From: an uncultured Treponema sp.
Lineage (GTDB): Bacteria; Spirochaetota; Spirochaetia; Treponematales; Treponemataceae
Assembly: GCA_934718065.1 (NCBI GenBank)
Contig: CAKUZR010000014.1
Span: 11,556-75,555, forward strand
Length of the DNA stretch: 64,000 nucleotides
Reading direction: 5' to 3'
The translations under genes and the position numbers were made by a program. Shown piece by piece: positions 9,027 to 18,055 of the stretch (position 1 is its first letter; each line of letters starts with the position of its first letter). The notes beneath the pieces are model-generated. The model searched no databases, was not told where the DNA came from, and saw nothing but the letters and a program-made list of their open reading frames with translations.

Positions 9027-11024
9027 CTATTTTCCATACTGATTTTCAATTTCTTTAATCTGGTCGCGGAGCGCGGCTGCCTGCTCGTATTCAAGGCGTT
9101 CTGCACATTCAGACATTTCCTGCTTCAGTGCGTTTATCAGTTTTGCCCGCTGTTTCTTGTCAAAAAGATTTGCGGTTTTCTTGAGCGTTTCAACGGTGGT
9201 TTTTGCGTTTTCCTCCGCTTCTTCCTTCTGGTGCTCCAGAATATCCGTGATTTCTTTTTTGATTGTCTGCGGAGTGATTCCGTGCTCTTTGTTGTATGCT
9301 TCCTGAATCTGGCGGCGGTGCTTTGTTTCTTCAATTGCTTCTTTCATCGCGTCGCTCATCCGGTCTGCGTACATAACAACTTTTCCTTCCGCGTTGCGGG
9401 CGGCGCGTCCAATAATCTGGATGAGAGAGGTGGTCGAGCGCAAAAAACCGATTTTGTCAGCGTCAAGAAGGGCAATGAACGAAACTTCGGGCAAATCTAT
9501 TCCTTCCCTCAAAAGGTTGATTCCGATTAGAACGTCGATTTCTCCGAGCCGGAGCGACTTTAAAATTTCAACGCGCTCAAAAGTGTCAATTTCCGAGTGG
9601 ATGTATTTTACTTTCAGGTCAAGGTCGGTAAGGTATGCGGTCAGGTCTTCCGCCATTTTCTTTGTAAGCGTAAGAACAAGGCTGCGCTCGTGTTTTGCGA
9701 TTCGCTCTTTTATTTCCTTGTAAATGTCTTCCATCTGGCCTTCGCTTGGACGGACTTCTACAATCGGGTCGAGCAAGCCGGTCGGGCGGATAAGCTGTTC
9801 AACAATCTGCGTTGACTGTTTTATTTCTTCTTTTCGCGGCGTTGCGGTTACGTAGATAACCTGGTTCATCATTTTTGAAAATTCGTCGTATTTCAAAGGG
9901 CGGTTGTCCAGCGCGCTCGGAAGCCTGAATCCAAAGTCAACAAGATTCTGCTTGCGGCTGCGGTCGCCTTCGTACATTGCGCCGATTTGCGGAACAGTTA
10001 TGTGCGCCTCGTCAATCATGCAAAGAAAATCCGAAGGAAAATAATGCAGCAAAGTTGCCGGCGGTTCGCCTGGGGCGCGTCCTGCGATTGGCGCGGAATA
10101 ATTTTCAATTCCTGAGCAGTAGCCCATTTCCTTCATCATTTCAATGTCGTAGGTTACGCGGGTTTTCAGCCTTTCAGCTTCCAGAAGCTTGTGCTGCGCG
10201 TTCAATGTTTCCAGCCGTTCTTCAAGCTCCTTTTGAATGCGTTCTGTTGCGGCTTCAAGCTGGTCCTGGGGAACAACAAAGTTTTTCGCCGGATAAATTA
10301 CGGTTTCATCAAGCTCTTCTGTGGTCTGCCCGGAAATTGCGTTGAATCTTCTAATCCGGGAAACTGTGTCCCAGTCAAGCTCAATTCTGTACGCTTCGTC
10401 AAATTCCATGTAAGGCGGATAAATTTCAATCACGTCCCCGCGGATTCTGAAATTTCCGCGGTCAAGAACCATATCATTCCGCGCGTACTGGATGTGCGCC
10501 AGCTCCACGGCCAGCTTATGAATGTCGAGCGGCTTTCCTTTTTCAATGTGGATTCTCATGCTTTTGTAAAGCTCAGGCATTCCAAGGCCGTAAATGCACG
10601 AAACTGTGGCGATTACAATAACATCGCGGCGTTCCATCAGCGAGTAGGTGGCGGCCATTTTCATCTGGTCGATTTCCTTGTTGATTGCGGCGTCTTTTTC
10701 AATGTAAAGGTCGCGCGCTGGAACATAGGCTTCCGGCTGATAGTAATCGTAGTAGGAAACAAAATATTCAACAGCGTTGTGCGGAAAAAAAGACTTGAAT
10801 TCCCGGAAAAGCTGCGCTGAAAGAGTTTTGTTGTGGCTTATGATTAATGTCGGGCGCTGAACTTTTTCAATTATTTTTGCCATTGTAAAAGTTTTTCCAG
10901 AGCCGGTGACGCCTTTGAGCGTCTGGAATTTGTCGCCGCGCAAAAATCCTTCGCTCAGTTTTTCAATTGCCTGCCCTTGGTCGCCGCTGGGCTTGAAGGG
11001 CGATTCAACTACAAATTTTCTCAT
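9027..11024 (-). CDS. uvrB: UvrABC excinuclease subunit B
   Basis: A 665-aa protein, the usual UvrB length. It loads on damaged DNA with UvrA and recruits UvrC for the dual incision of nucleotide excision repair. Walker A is GVTGSGKTFT, and the beta-hairpin that probes the helix is in EYFVSYYDYYQPEAY. The DEAD-like box is FLCMIDEAHITVPQI. Helicase motifs V/VI are GINLLREGIDLPEVS and QIIGRAARNAEG, and the C-terminal UVR domain is at EMSECAERLEYEQAAALRDQI. It starts 9 nt after the htrA stop, so the two genes are probably co-transcribed. No clear Shine-Dalgarno is present; coupling to htrA may drive translation. Confidence 0.98.
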   Translation of the reverse strand: MRKFVVESPFKPSGDQGQAIEKLSEGFLRGDKFQTLKGVTGSGKTFTMAKIIEKVQRPTLIISHNKTLSAQLFREFKSFFPHNAVEYFVSYYDYYQPEAYVPARDLYIEKDAAINKEIDQMKMAATYSLMERRDVIVIATVSCIYGLGMPELYKSMRIHIEKGKPLDIHKLAVELAHIQYARNDMVLDRGNFRIRGDVIEIYPPYMEFDEAYRIELDWDTVSRIRRFNAISGQTTEELDETVIYPAKNFVVPQDQLEAATERIQKELEERLETLNAQHKLLEAERLKTRVTYDIEMMKEMGYCSGIENYSAPIAGRAPGEPPATLLHYFPSDFLCMIDEAHITVPQIGAMYEGDRSRKQNLVDFGFRLPSALDNRPLKYDEFSKMMNQVIYVTATPRKEEIKQSTQIVEQLIRPTGLLDPIVEVRPSEGQMEDIYKEIKERIAKHERSLVLTLTKKMAEDLTAYLTDLDLKVKYIHSEIDTFERVEILKSLRLGEIDVLIGINLLREGIDLPEVSFIALLDADKIGFLRSTTSLIQIIGRAARNAEGKVVMYADRMSDAMKEAIEETKHRRQIQEAYNKEHGITPQTIKKEITDILEHQKEEAEENAKTTVETLKKTANLFDKKQRAKLINALKQEMSECAERLEYEQAAALRDQIKEIENQYGK

Positions 11025-11033
11025 TGTTTTAAC

Positions 11034-12284
11034 TTATTCTTCTGAAAGCGTTACGGTTACTTTTCTGTCTTTTCCGTTTCTGTGGACTGTGACATTCACC
11101 GTGTCGCCAGGTTTCTTGCTTTCCAGCGCGGAATAATAATCTGTGTATGAAGAAATATTTATTCCGTCAATATTTGTGATAATATCGCCGCCAAGATAAA
11201 TTATGTTCTGGTTGTATCCGTAGCGGACTGCCTGTGTTCCCTGCACAATTCCAGCTTTTTCAGCATTTCCGCCTTTTTGAATCCGGGAAACAAGAAGTCC
11301 GGAAGAAATGTCAAGATTTGCGTAGGTCGCGATTGTATTGTTCAGCTGAACCAGCGTTACGTCCATCTGGCCGCGGCGAACTTTTCCGTATTTCAGAAGG
11401 TCGCTAACAACGCGGATCGCGGTTTCGGCTGGAACTGAAAATCCTATTCCGGCAGACGAGCCTGATGAGGAATAAATCATTGTGTTCACGCCAATCATTT
11501 TTCCTGAAGTGTCAAGAAGCGGACCGCCTGAATTTCCTGGATTTATCGCGGTGTCTGTTTGAATCATATTGCGGATGATTCGCTGGGTGTTCGGGTTTTT
11601 CACCGGCCGGCCGAGTGCGGAAACAATTCCTGTTGTCATAGTTCTGTTGAAGCCGTATGGATTTCCGATTGCAATTACTTTCTGGCCTACGTTCAGTTTT
11701 GTTGAGTCCCCGAATGAAATCGTCTGAAGAACAAGTCCTTCCGGCGGATCAAATTTTATTACGGTAAGATCGGAATCTCTGTCCTGGCCGACAATTTTCG
11801 CCTCATACTGAGTTCCATCTGAAAGAGAGACATAAATTTTCGACGCGCCTTTTACAACATGCCCGTTTGTTAAAACGTAGCCGCGCTTGTCGATTATCGA
11901 GCCGCTTCCGCTTCCGCCGTCCTGCACGACCGGCTCAAGAAACCAGTTCACTCCGGCAACTTGCGTGTTTATGTTCACAACGCCGGGCGCGCATTTCTGG
12001 TAAACGTTTATATTCTGAATTTCATCCTGAGTGTAATTTGTTTCGGATGAAGAAACTGTGATTGCCGAATCTTTTTCGCCGGAGCTTTCAGTCTGAAGAA
12101 GAGAAAATTCATTTTCGCTGCCGGACGCTGCTTTTTCAGTTTTTGCGGTTTTCGCCGTGGAATCCGCACTTGAATTTCCTGATTTTCTGAAGGCTGCGGA
12201 TGTTATAGCCGCCGCGGCAACCGCTGCAGAAATCATTCCGATTGCGGTAATCTTGACTAGCTGATTTCGTGAATAAAGTTTCAT
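11034..12284 (-). CDS. htrA: HtrA/DegP-type periplasmic serine protease
   Basis: A 416-aa protein. An N-terminal hydrophobic segment (residues ~8-30) anchors or exports it, then a low-complexity Ser/Thr linker, a trypsin-like domain and one PDZ domain. The triad is visible: His in GYVLTNGHVV, Asp in DRDSDLTVIKF, and Ser in NPGNSGGPLLD. The PDZ begins near SSGLLVSRIQKGGNAEKAGI. It degrades or refolds misfolded envelope proteins. Start 12284 is chosen because a TATTAT hexamer ends 6 nt upstream on this strand; an open frame runs back to 12383 but that part lies in a dispersed repeat. It is transcribed with uvrB. Confidence 0.93.
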   Translation of the reverse strand: MKLYSRNQLVKITAIGMISAAVAAAAITSAAFRKSGNSSADSTAKTAKTEKAASGSENEFSLLQTESSGEKDSAITVSSSETNYTQDEIQNINVYQKCAPGVVNINTQVAGVNWFLEPVVQDGGSGSGSIIDKRGYVLTNGHVVKGASKIYVSLSDGTQYEAKIVGQDRDSDLTVIKFDPPEGLVLQTISFGDSTKLNVGQKVIAIGNPYGFNRTMTTGIVSALGRPVKNPNTQRIIRNMIQTDTAINPGNSGGPLLDTSGKMIGVNTMIYSSSGSSAGIGFSVPAETAIRVVSDLLKYGKVRRGQMDVTLVQLNNTIATYANLDISSGLLVSRIQKGGNAEKAGIVQGTQAVRYGYNQNIIYLGGDIITNIDGINISSYTDYYSALESKKPGDTVNVTVHRNGKDRKVTVTLSEE

Positions 12285-12290
12285 ACTATA

Positions 12291-12296
12291 ATAATA
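12291..12296 (-). promoter_or_regulatory. -10 element placing +1 at the htrA start
   Basis: On the reverse strand TATTAT is followed by six bases (TATAGT) and then the ATG of htrA. No ribosome site is present, so a leaderless mRNA is predicted. Confidence 0.45.
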
Positions 12297-12337
12297 GTGA
12301 TTTGCTATAACTTTGAAAACGAATTTTTCTAAAATAA

Positions 12338-12534
12338 CCTGAATGTCGACTTTTTTTGAATTCTGAAAAATCGCTTCCGGCATATTTCCAGTTTGCTCAG
12401 ATGGATTTGTCTCGCGCTTCGCTTGTATTAATTCGGGTGCTTCGCACTTTAATTAATTCAATCGCCAAAAATCTTCACAAACTGTAAATCTGCCTGCGCT
12501 TTTGTTTTTTTCAAAAAATTCGGCATTCGGGCTA
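12338..12534. repeat. Dispersed repeat R1, copy 1
   Basis: About 195 bp beginning CCTGAATGTCGA and containing GTTTGCTCAGATGGATTTG, TTCGGGTGCTTCGCAC and CACAAACTGTAAATCTGCCTG. It ends exactly at the stop codon of the PEGA gene (GGCTA). Copy 2 at 29147-29344 has the same order of blocks and also ends at a stop codon. Copy 3 at 14213-14370 is inverted. It holds no gene. Confidence 0.8.
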
Positions 12535-14163
12535 AAATAAATATCCGAATCCTGCCGAGCCGCCAAGATAATACGGCGAGTCAAAATAAATTATTCCGTA
12601 AAAATCCGCGCTGAGCACAAACGAAGTTCCTGGAATAAGATAGCTGAATCCGGCTTTTGGCTGCAGCGCGTCGAAATAATTTGCGTTGCTTATGAGCGCG
12701 CAGGAAATATTCGCTGAAAATTCCGGAACCGGTGAAAAACTGAATGCGAGCCCGTTTTTCCAGGAATTGTCTCCGTTGAAAGGATTTGAAGTTTTTGCGC
12801 CGAAAATAAATTCTGATGAAAAATCCGCGGAAAATTTAGCGTTGCAAATTCCAATGAAACCTGAAAGGCCGAGCCCCGCGCCGAAATCCGAGCCGTAGTC
12901 CGGAAAAAGTTTTGTTTCGCAGAATCCGTAGCGAACAGCAGTTCCGTACTGAAACTGAACCGGAGAATTTTCATTTCTCGTTTTTTCCGTAAATTTCATC
13001 GCTAAAGAAAACTGGACGGGCGAATCCGTTATTCCTGCCAGAATTCCAGCTTTTATTGAAAGTTCCAGCTGTTTCAGCGCAGAAGTTGCGAATCCGAGCA
13101 AAACCGGGCTTGCGTAAAATCCGTTGTCAGAGCCTGCGACCGGAGCGACTGAAAATGTGAAAAGATTTGTGCCTTTTGGCAAAATGCTCGCTGTTGCAAC
13201 AGAGCCGATTCCAGTTCCGCTGAAAGTCAAGTCGTTCAATGGAAAAATCATTGTTCGGTCGATTTCTATTTCAAGGCTGGCGTTTTGTCCGTCCGCGGAA
13301 AAAGTCGCGGTGTACGTTCCTGAAGGAAGCTCGTTCCCGGCTGAATTCTTTCCGTTCCAGTTTACGGTCTGCTCCCAGGTTGAAAATTCTTTGAAGCTGT
13401 ATGAAAAAACTTCGTTTCCAAGAGCATTTTTTATAGAAAGAAATCCAGTTCCTTTCGCCGAAACTTTTGCGGTCAGAGAGCAGTTTCCAAGCGCGCCGCC
13501 GTATTCTGGATTTATGGTTTTTCTGGAGGAATAAAAATCCGTGACCGTGAATTCCGCTTCCTTCATTTTGATTGAAATCCGCTTGATTCTGTGGCGTTTT
13601 ATGTAAACCGTGGCGGAAAAATCTTCGTAGCCGAAATTCCGCACAAGAATTCTGTGGTAGCCTTCCGGAAGCTCAAAAAAAGGCTCGTAAAATCTGTTTC
13701 CGTCCGCAAAAATCTGGCAGTTTTCAGCGTCTGGAATTCCGCGGATTTCAACAAATCCTTTGATTTCCGTCATTTCGTAGTAGTAATTGTACGACGTTCC
13801 TTTTGAAACCGAAATATATTTTGTAACCGGAAGATAGCCAGTTTTTTCAAGCCTGAGAATATAAGTTCCCGGCTCCAGGTTTGAAATTGAAACCGGCGAA
13901 AGCCCTTTGTAAACTCCGTTCAGAAAAACTTTAACATCGCGGACATTTGTTCTTATCAGAACAGAATTTTTTGAGCCTTTCTCGCTTATTTTTGCCGGCA
14001 AAAGAGTTTCTATAAAATCCAGAACCGAAAAATTTTTCCCGCTGAAATCGTTCAAAGATTCAGCTGCAGGAATATCTTCCTCGGTGAAAAATTCATTCTC
14101 ATCTGCAAAAGCAAAAAACGCAGAAGCAATCGCAACGCAGAAAATTATTTTTTTTAGCTGCAT
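12532..14163 (-). CDS. PEGA-domain surface/envelope protein
   Basis: A 543-aa exported protein with a signal peptide (residues 1-20, ending FAFA). Two PEGA-type beta-repeats follow: VKVFLNGVYKGLSPVSISNL with PGTYILRLEKTGY near residues 65-125, and a second around EIRGIPDAENCQIFADGNRF. A FlgD-like Ig segment comes next (WNGKNSAGNELPSGTYTATF). The last ~220 residues have alternating polar/hydrophobic strands and aromatic ends, as in an outer membrane beta-barrel, ending GSAGFGYLF. PEGA modules are thought to bind or anchor to surface components. A structural role in the envelope is inferred. Start 14163 follows TATAAT by 6 nt. Confidence 0.8.
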   Translation of the reverse strand: MQLKKIIFCVAIASAFFAFADENEFFTEEDIPAAESLNDFSGKNFSVLDFIETLLPAKISEKGSKNSVLIRTNVRDVKVFLNGVYKGLSPVSISNLEPGTYILRLEKTGYLPVTKYISVSKGTSYNYYYEMTEIKGFVEIRGIPDAENCQIFADGNRFYEPFFELPEGYHRILVRNFGYEDFSATVYIKRHRIKRISIKMKEAEFTVTDFYSSRKTINPEYGGALGNCSLTAKVSAKGTGFLSIKNALGNEVFSYSFKEFSTWEQTVNWNGKNSAGNELPSGTYTATFSADGQNASLEIEIDRTMIFPLNDLTFSGTGIGSVATASILPKGTNLFTFSVAPVAGSDNGFYASPVLLGFATSALKQLELSIKAGILAGITDSPVQFSLAMKFTEKTRNENSPVQFQYGTAVRYGFCETKLFPDYGSDFGAGLGLSGFIGICNAKFSADFSSEFIFGAKTSNPFNGDNSWKNGLAFSFSPVPEFSANISCALISNANYFDALQPKAGFSYLIPGTSFVLSADFYGIIYFDSPYYLGGSAGFGYLF

Positions 14164-14169
14164 AATGAA

Positions 14170-14175
14170 ATTATA
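14170..14175 (-). promoter_or_regulatory. -10 element placing +1 at the PEGA gene start
   Basis: On the reverse strand TATAAT is followed by six bases (TTCATT) and then ATG at 14163. There is no ribosome site. Confidence 0.55.
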
Positions 14176-14212
14176 TACTACTAATTTCAAATTAACTATA
14201 GTTCTATATAGC

Positions 14213-14370
14213 TTGGATGTCGAATTTTTTGTGAAAAAAATAAAAGCGCAGGCAGATTTGCAATTTATGAAGATTTTTGACGATTGAATTAATCAAAGTG
14301 CGGATCACCCGAATTAATACAAGCGCAGCGCGAGCCAAATCCGTCTGCAAATCTGAAATGCACGAAGTTC
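14213..14370. repeat. Dispersed repeat R1, copy 3 (inverted)
   Basis: The same blocks as copies 1 and 2 but in reverse complement: GATGTCGAATTTTTT, AAAAGCGCAGGCAGATTTG, TGAATTAATCAAAGTGCGG, CCCGAATTAATACAAGCGC. More diverged than the other two. It fills the gap between the PEGA gene and the DUF4143 ATPase gene. Confidence 0.7.
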
Positions 14371-14407
14371 TCTTCATTCTATTTTGTTTTGAAATTATTA
14401 CTGTCTT

Positions 14408-14452
14408 GTATAATCGACATTATAGTGTATAATATATCGTGTATAATCGACA
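14408..14452 (+). promoter_or_regulatory. Triple TATAAT-containing repeat ahead of the DUF4143 ATPase gene
   Basis: GTATAATCGACA occurs at 14408-14419 and again at 14441-14452. A diverged copy (GTATAATATATC) begins at 14427. All three contain a perfect -10 hexamer. The last ends 21 nt before the ATG at 14469, the only one compatible with the AAGGAG ribosome site. Either alternative start points or a repeated operator is possible. Confidence 0.45.
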
Positions 14453-14468
14453 GAAGGAGCTATGGTTT

Positions 14469-15728
14469 ATGAATCATGAAATACTTAAAAAGGTGATTTA
14501 TGATCAGCATGAGTTTATTAAGAATTTTAAAATTATAAACCGTGAGTATGATTTTGATTTTGATTCAAATTATGTATTGATTGGTCTTCGCCGCGCAGGT
14601 AAATCAACGCTGCTTTATAAAATTGTTCAGGATTTAATTGCGTCAGGAGTGGACTGGAGTCAGATTGTTTATATTAATTTTGAGGATGAACGACTCTCTG
14701 AATTTTCGCTGGATGATTTTAATGACATTCTGGAAGTTCAGGCCGAGATGACTGAAAAGAAAGGATGGTTCTTTCTGGATGAGGTTCAGAATGTTGAAGG
14801 CTGGGAAAAGTTTGCCCGCAGAATGGCAGATTATAAAGAGCATGCGTTTATAACTGGCAGCAACGCTAAAATGCTTTCCCAGGAAATAGAAAACCGGCTG
14901 GGAGGACGCTATCTTGCAAAGTATATTACTCCATATAATTTGCGGGAATTTTTTACGGCAAAGAAAATTGATTTTTCAGAAAGCTCAGTTTATTCAACAA
15001 AGGGAATCGGAACAATAAAAAGAGAATTCAATGAGTATTTTTACTACGGCGGATTTCCTGAAAATACACAGCGCAGGGATAAACGCGAATATGTTTCAAG
15101 TATTTACCAGAAGGTTCTGCTTGGGGATATCGCGGCAAGAAATGCAATCAGAAATGTAAACGGACTTCGTCTTCTTATGAAAAAAATTGCCGAGTCTGTA
15201 AAAGATGAGGTTTCATATACAAAGCTTCATAACATTTTAAAATCGATTGGCATCAATATAAGCAAAGATGCTGTGATTGACTACATTGGTTACGCTCAGC
15301 AGTCATTTTTAATATTTGCGGTCAGAAACTATTTTTCTAAATTTGTAGATAAGGAAACAACCCCAAAATACTATTTTAACGACAACGGACTTTTGAATCT
15401 TTTTTTGAACAACGGAGAGCCTCGTCTGCTGGAAAATCTTGTGGCTCTTAATCTGCATAATAAATATCCGGACAGTCTTTATTATTTAAAAGGGCAGAAC
15501 TTGGACATAGACTTTTTTGTTGAAAAAACTGGCGAAGTTGTTCAGGTTTCGTATTCAATTGAAAATATTTCGGATGACAGGGAAACAAAGTCATTGGTTC
15601 ATGCCTCAAAAACTATGAAAGAAGCAAAAACGTTCAAAATAATTACTTTTGATGAAGAAAAAAACATCGAAGCAGATGGCGTTAAGATTCAGGTTGTTCC
15701 AGTTTGGAAATGGCTGCTTGAAAAATAA
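14469..15728 (+). CDS. AAA-family ATPase with DUF4143 C-terminal domain
   Basis: A 419-aa protein of the widespread AAA_14/DUF4143 type. Walker A is LIGLRRAGKSTLLYK (residues ~38-52) and Walker B is KGWFFLDEVQNVEGWEKF. A sensor-like FITGSNAKMLS is followed by the family motif GRYLAKYITPYNLREF. The DUF4143 part (from about residue 200) ends in a restriction-endonuclease-like strand pair, GQNLDIDFFVEKTGEVVQVSYS. The biological role of the family is unknown. It is found as a multi-copy accessory gene, and it resembles the DUF1703-type protein at 2101 in layout (ATPase then nuclease-like fold). Start chosen from AAGGAG 9 nt upstream of ATG 14469. Confidence 0.88.
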   Translation: MNHEILKKVIYDQHEFIKNFKIINREYDFDFDSNYVLIGLRRAGKSTLLYKIVQDLIASGVDWSQIVYINFEDERLSEFSLDDFNDILEVQAEMTEKKGWFFLDEVQNVEGWEKFARRMADYKEHAFITGSNAKMLSQEIENRLGGRYLAKYITPYNLREFFTAKKIDFSESSVYSTKGIGTIKREFNEYFYYGGFPENTQRRDKREYVSSIYQKVLLGDIAARNAIRNVNGLRLLMKKIAESVKDEVSYTKLHNILKSIGINISKDAVIDYIGYAQQSFLIFAVRNYFSKFVDKETTPKYYFNDNGLLNLFLNNGEPRLLENLVALNLHNKYPDSLYYLKGQNLDIDFFVEKTGEVVQVSYSIENISDDRETKSLVHASKTMKEAKTFKIITFDEEKNIEADGVKIQVVPVWKWLLEK

Positions 15729-15762
15729 TGCGCTTTGAGGGCAAAATCCTTCAATATCAATT

Positions 15763-16413
15763 TCAAAGCATTTCATGCTCAAGAAAGCTGTAGTACGATG
15801 TTCTGCTGAAAATTATGTGGTCAAGGAGCGAAATCCCAAGAAATTCCGAGCATTCAGCCAGAGTCCGCGTTGTTTTTATGTCCTGGTCGGAAGGCTCGCA
15901 GTTTCCGGAAGGATGGTTGTGCGCAACAATTATCGCCGCCGCATTTTCAATCAGGGCTTCAGAAAAAACTTCCCGCGGATGAACGATTGTCTGGTTTATC
16001 GTGCCGACGCTTACAACTCTTATCTGCAGAATTTCATGACCGCCGTTCAATGTTATGCACAAAAAATGCTCCTGGTTCTGCATTGAGTAATTCTGGATAA
16101 ACGGAATCACATCCTTCGGCTTTTTCACAAGAACGTTCTTGTGGTTGTTGCGCCTTCTGCCAAGCTCAATCGCCGAGGCAACCGCAAGAGCTTTTCCAAC
16201 GCCCATTCCCTTTATCTGAAGCAAATTAGTAATCAGCGACTCGCGGTTTGTCCGCAGCAGAATTTTTGCAACCTGCTCAGAAAGTTTTTCAACAGGAATT
16301 CCTTTAATTCCCGAGCCAAGAATCATCATAACCAGTTCAACATCCGAAGGATATTCAATTCCATGTTTCAATGTAAGTTCCCTGATGTCAGGGGCAGAAT
16401 TATTATCGCACAT
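15763..16413 (-). CDS. radC: RadC family JAB-domain protein
   Basis: A 216-aa protein with the two usual parts: an N-terminal helix-hairpin-helix-like region (NLLQIKGMGVGKALAVASAIEL) and a C-terminal JAB/MPN metalloprotease-like domain with the zinc motif AHNHPSGNCEPSDQD. Once thought to act in DNA repair, the family has no established biochemical function. It is slightly short at the N-terminus compared with the ~225 aa norm. It is transcribed divergently from the lipoprotein gene at 16480, with 66 bp between the starts. Confidence 0.93.
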   Translation of the reverse strand: MCDNNSAPDIRELTLKHGIEYPSDVELVMMILGSGIKGIPVEKLSEQVAKILLRTNRESLITNLLQIKGMGVGKALAVASAIELGRRRNNHKNVLVKKPKDVIPFIQNYSMQNQEHFLCITLNGGHEILQIRVVSVGTINQTIVHPREVFSEALIENAAAIIVAHNHPSGNCEPSDQDIKTTRTLAECSEFLGISLLDHIIFSRTSYYSFLEHEML

Positions 16414-16479
16414 ACTTTATTAATGCAAAAAAAATGCGAAATCTGTAATGAATCACAAAAAAAATACGAAAATTTATCT

Positions 16480-17076
16480 ATGAAGAAGAAATTATTTTCA
16501 GTTTTTGCAGGCGCAGGCGTTTTTCTGGCTTCGCTTTTTTTGTTTTCGTGTGTTTCAGTTCCGGGGAAAAAAGTTTCAATTTCAAGAAATTTAACAGGAG
16601 CGCCGGTTTTGTCATCAAAAGATTTGTACAGATATTTTGTTTCTGTAAAACCGGACTGTGACAGGGCTTTGGTGCGCCGGCTTTCTGAATATTATGTCAA
16701 GGAAGCCGCCGTTGAAGGAATAAATTCCGACTGCGCATTTGCCCAGATGTGCCTTGAAACCGGCTATCTTTCGTTTGGGAATCTTGTGGTTCCTGAAATG
16801 CACAATTACTGCGGGCTTGGCGCAATGGACGCGGAGCATCCCGGCGAATGGTTCGAGTCAGAGCAGATTGGTGTTCGCGCCCACATTCAGCACCTTCAGG
16901 CGTATGCAACAACTCAGGACGTTCCGTTAAGGCAAACGCTCGTGGATCCGCGCTACAGCTGGGTTCACAAAGCAAAATATGCTGAAACAATTTTCGACCT
17001 GGCCGGTGTGTGGGCAACCGACAAGCTTTACGGACAGAAAATCGACGCGATTCTTGATAAAATGGAATATTTTTAG
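16480..17076 (+). CDS. Glucosaminidase-domain lipoprotein
   Basis: A 198-aa lipoprotein: signal residues 1-24 with the lipobox LFSC. The body matches the mannosyl-glycoprotein endo-beta-N-acetylglucosaminidase (GH73-like) fold: FAQMCLETGYLSFG carries the presumed catalytic Glu, NYCGLGAMD is the conserved Asn-Cys/Phe-Gly loop, and GVRAHIQHLQAYAT follows. It should cleave peptidoglycan glycan strands from the inner leaflet of the envelope. The frame is open back to 16141, but that part overlaps radC and lacks a signal sequence, so ATG 16480 is used. Dispersed repeat R2 begins right after the stop. Confidence 0.85.
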   Translation: MKKKLFSVFAGAGVFLASLFLFSCVSVPGKKVSISRNLTGAPVLSSKDLYRYFVSVKPDCDRALVRRLSEYYVKEAAVEGINSDCAFAQMCLETGYLSFGNLVVPEMHNYCGLGAMDAEHPGEWFESEQIGVRAHIQHLQAYATTQDVPLRQTLVDPRYSWVHKAKYAETIFDLAGVWATDKLYGQKIDAILDKMEYF

Positions 17077-17084
17077 AATTCTAT

Positions 17085-17285
17085 TTTGGGTGGCTTTTGG
17101 CCGGCTTGCCAAGCTCGCCAGCCAAAACCAGGCTTTCCAGGTTTCCGGCCTTCGCCTCCATTCCTGCGCTTGCAAGTCGGTTTTCAAAAAAAAATTCGGC
17201 GGCAAGTTCAGGAAACTTGCAGGCAAAGAAATTCTAAGCCTGCGCATGAACTGGCTTCGCCAGACCTTCCAATCCTTGCCACGTC
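17085..17285. repeat. Dispersed repeat R2, copy 1
   Basis: Begins TTTGGGTGGCTTTTGG, contains CCAGGCTTTCCAGGTTTCCG and CCTTCGCCTCCATTC, and ends GACCTTCCAATCCTTGCCAC plus GTCAG. The reverse complement of the same blocks is at 49860-50005. Copy 1 has about 55 bp extra in the middle, including GGCAAGTTCAGGAAACTTGC. It fills the 283-bp gap before the UMP kinase gene; no gene is seen in that gap. Confidence 0.75.
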
Positions 17286-17359
17286 AGCAACTAAAAAGCT
17301 GGTTCCCCGCGGCATACGTTTTGCCAGTTCGGTGTTTTTTCTTATTCAGATTATTGAAA

Positions 17360-18055
17360 TCAGCCTATTTTTGTTCCCACGAAATTCTGGTCGTTAAGAA
17401 TTGCCCGGATGTTTTCAATGTTTTTTCCGCTCGCGCAGATTACAGTCATTTTACATTCATCCGCTTTTTTTGAGGCAATCGGGTCAAACGGACAGTTCTT
17501 TCCCGGAGTCCATTCGTCGCCAACCATTTTGCGGAAATCCTTCCAGGAAATTTCATCAATCGGCTTTGCGTCTGGATTTTTTCTAGGGTCGTCTGTGTAT
17601 ACTTTTTCAATGTTTGAAAGGTTCACAACAGTTTTTGCGTCGTGTTTTTCAGCAAGAAGAACAGCATCGTTGTCTGTTGAAAATCCAGGATGCCATCCTG
17701 CCGCAAGAAGAACTCTTCCTTTGAAATCAATCGGCGCAGTCGGGTCGTAGACTACATCGTTCTGGCAAAGCTCGCCGAAACACGCTTTTACAAGCTGCGC
17801 ATTCAGCCGTGTCGCCATGATTCCAATCCAGTCCGCCGCGTCGCCAGTGGAATTTGTGCTCACATTTTTTGAAATTTCTGAATATGCGTTCTGGTAAACA
17901 CGGGCAGGCGCGCCGCCGCCAACTACAAGAATCAGCTTGCGGCTTGCGTCTTCTTCAAGCCATTCTTTTACCATTGAAACAAATTTTGTCAGAAATTCTG
18001 TGTCCGGCTGGTTCGGCACAACAATTGAGCCTCCAACTGATAATACTTTAGTCAT
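17360..18055 (-). CDS. pyrH: UMP kinase, archaeal-type
   Basis: A 231-aa amino-acid-kinase-fold protein that phosphorylates UMP to UDP in pyrimidine synthesis. The glycine loops are VLSVGGSIVVP and LILVVGGGAPARVYQ. GDAADWIGIMATRLNAQLV and the LLAAGWHPGFSTDNDAVLLA region are typical of the archaeal branch, as are the nucleotide-binding residues in NIEKVYTDDPRKNPDAKPI. Start 18055 has AGGAG 7 nt upstream, and its A is also the last base of the preceding gene's TGA (TGATG overlap). So it ends an operon running from cysS through the sigma/anti-sigma pair. That is an odd place for an essential nucleotide enzyme, and it implies its supply is tied to that operon. Confidence 0.88.
   Translation of the reverse strand: MTKVLSVGGSIVVPNQPDTEFLTKFVSMVKEWLEEDASRKLILVVGGGAPARVYQNAYSEISKNVSTNSTGDAADWIGIMATRLNAQLVKACFGELCQNDVVYDPTAPIDFKGRVLLAAGWHPGFSTDNDAVLLAEKHDAKTVVNLSNIEKVYTDDPRKNPDAKPIDEISWKDFRKMVGDEWTPGKNCPFDPIASKKADECKMTVICASGKNIENIRAILNDQNFVGTKIG

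Noticed and set aside
12285..12383. 33-residue upstream extension of htrA
   Set aside because: It lies partly in dispersed repeat R1 and has no ribosome site; the -10 element points to 12284.
16141..16479. N-terminal extension of the glucosaminidase lipoprotein
   Set aside because: It would overlap the divergent radC coding region and hide the clear signal peptide and lipobox starting at 16480.
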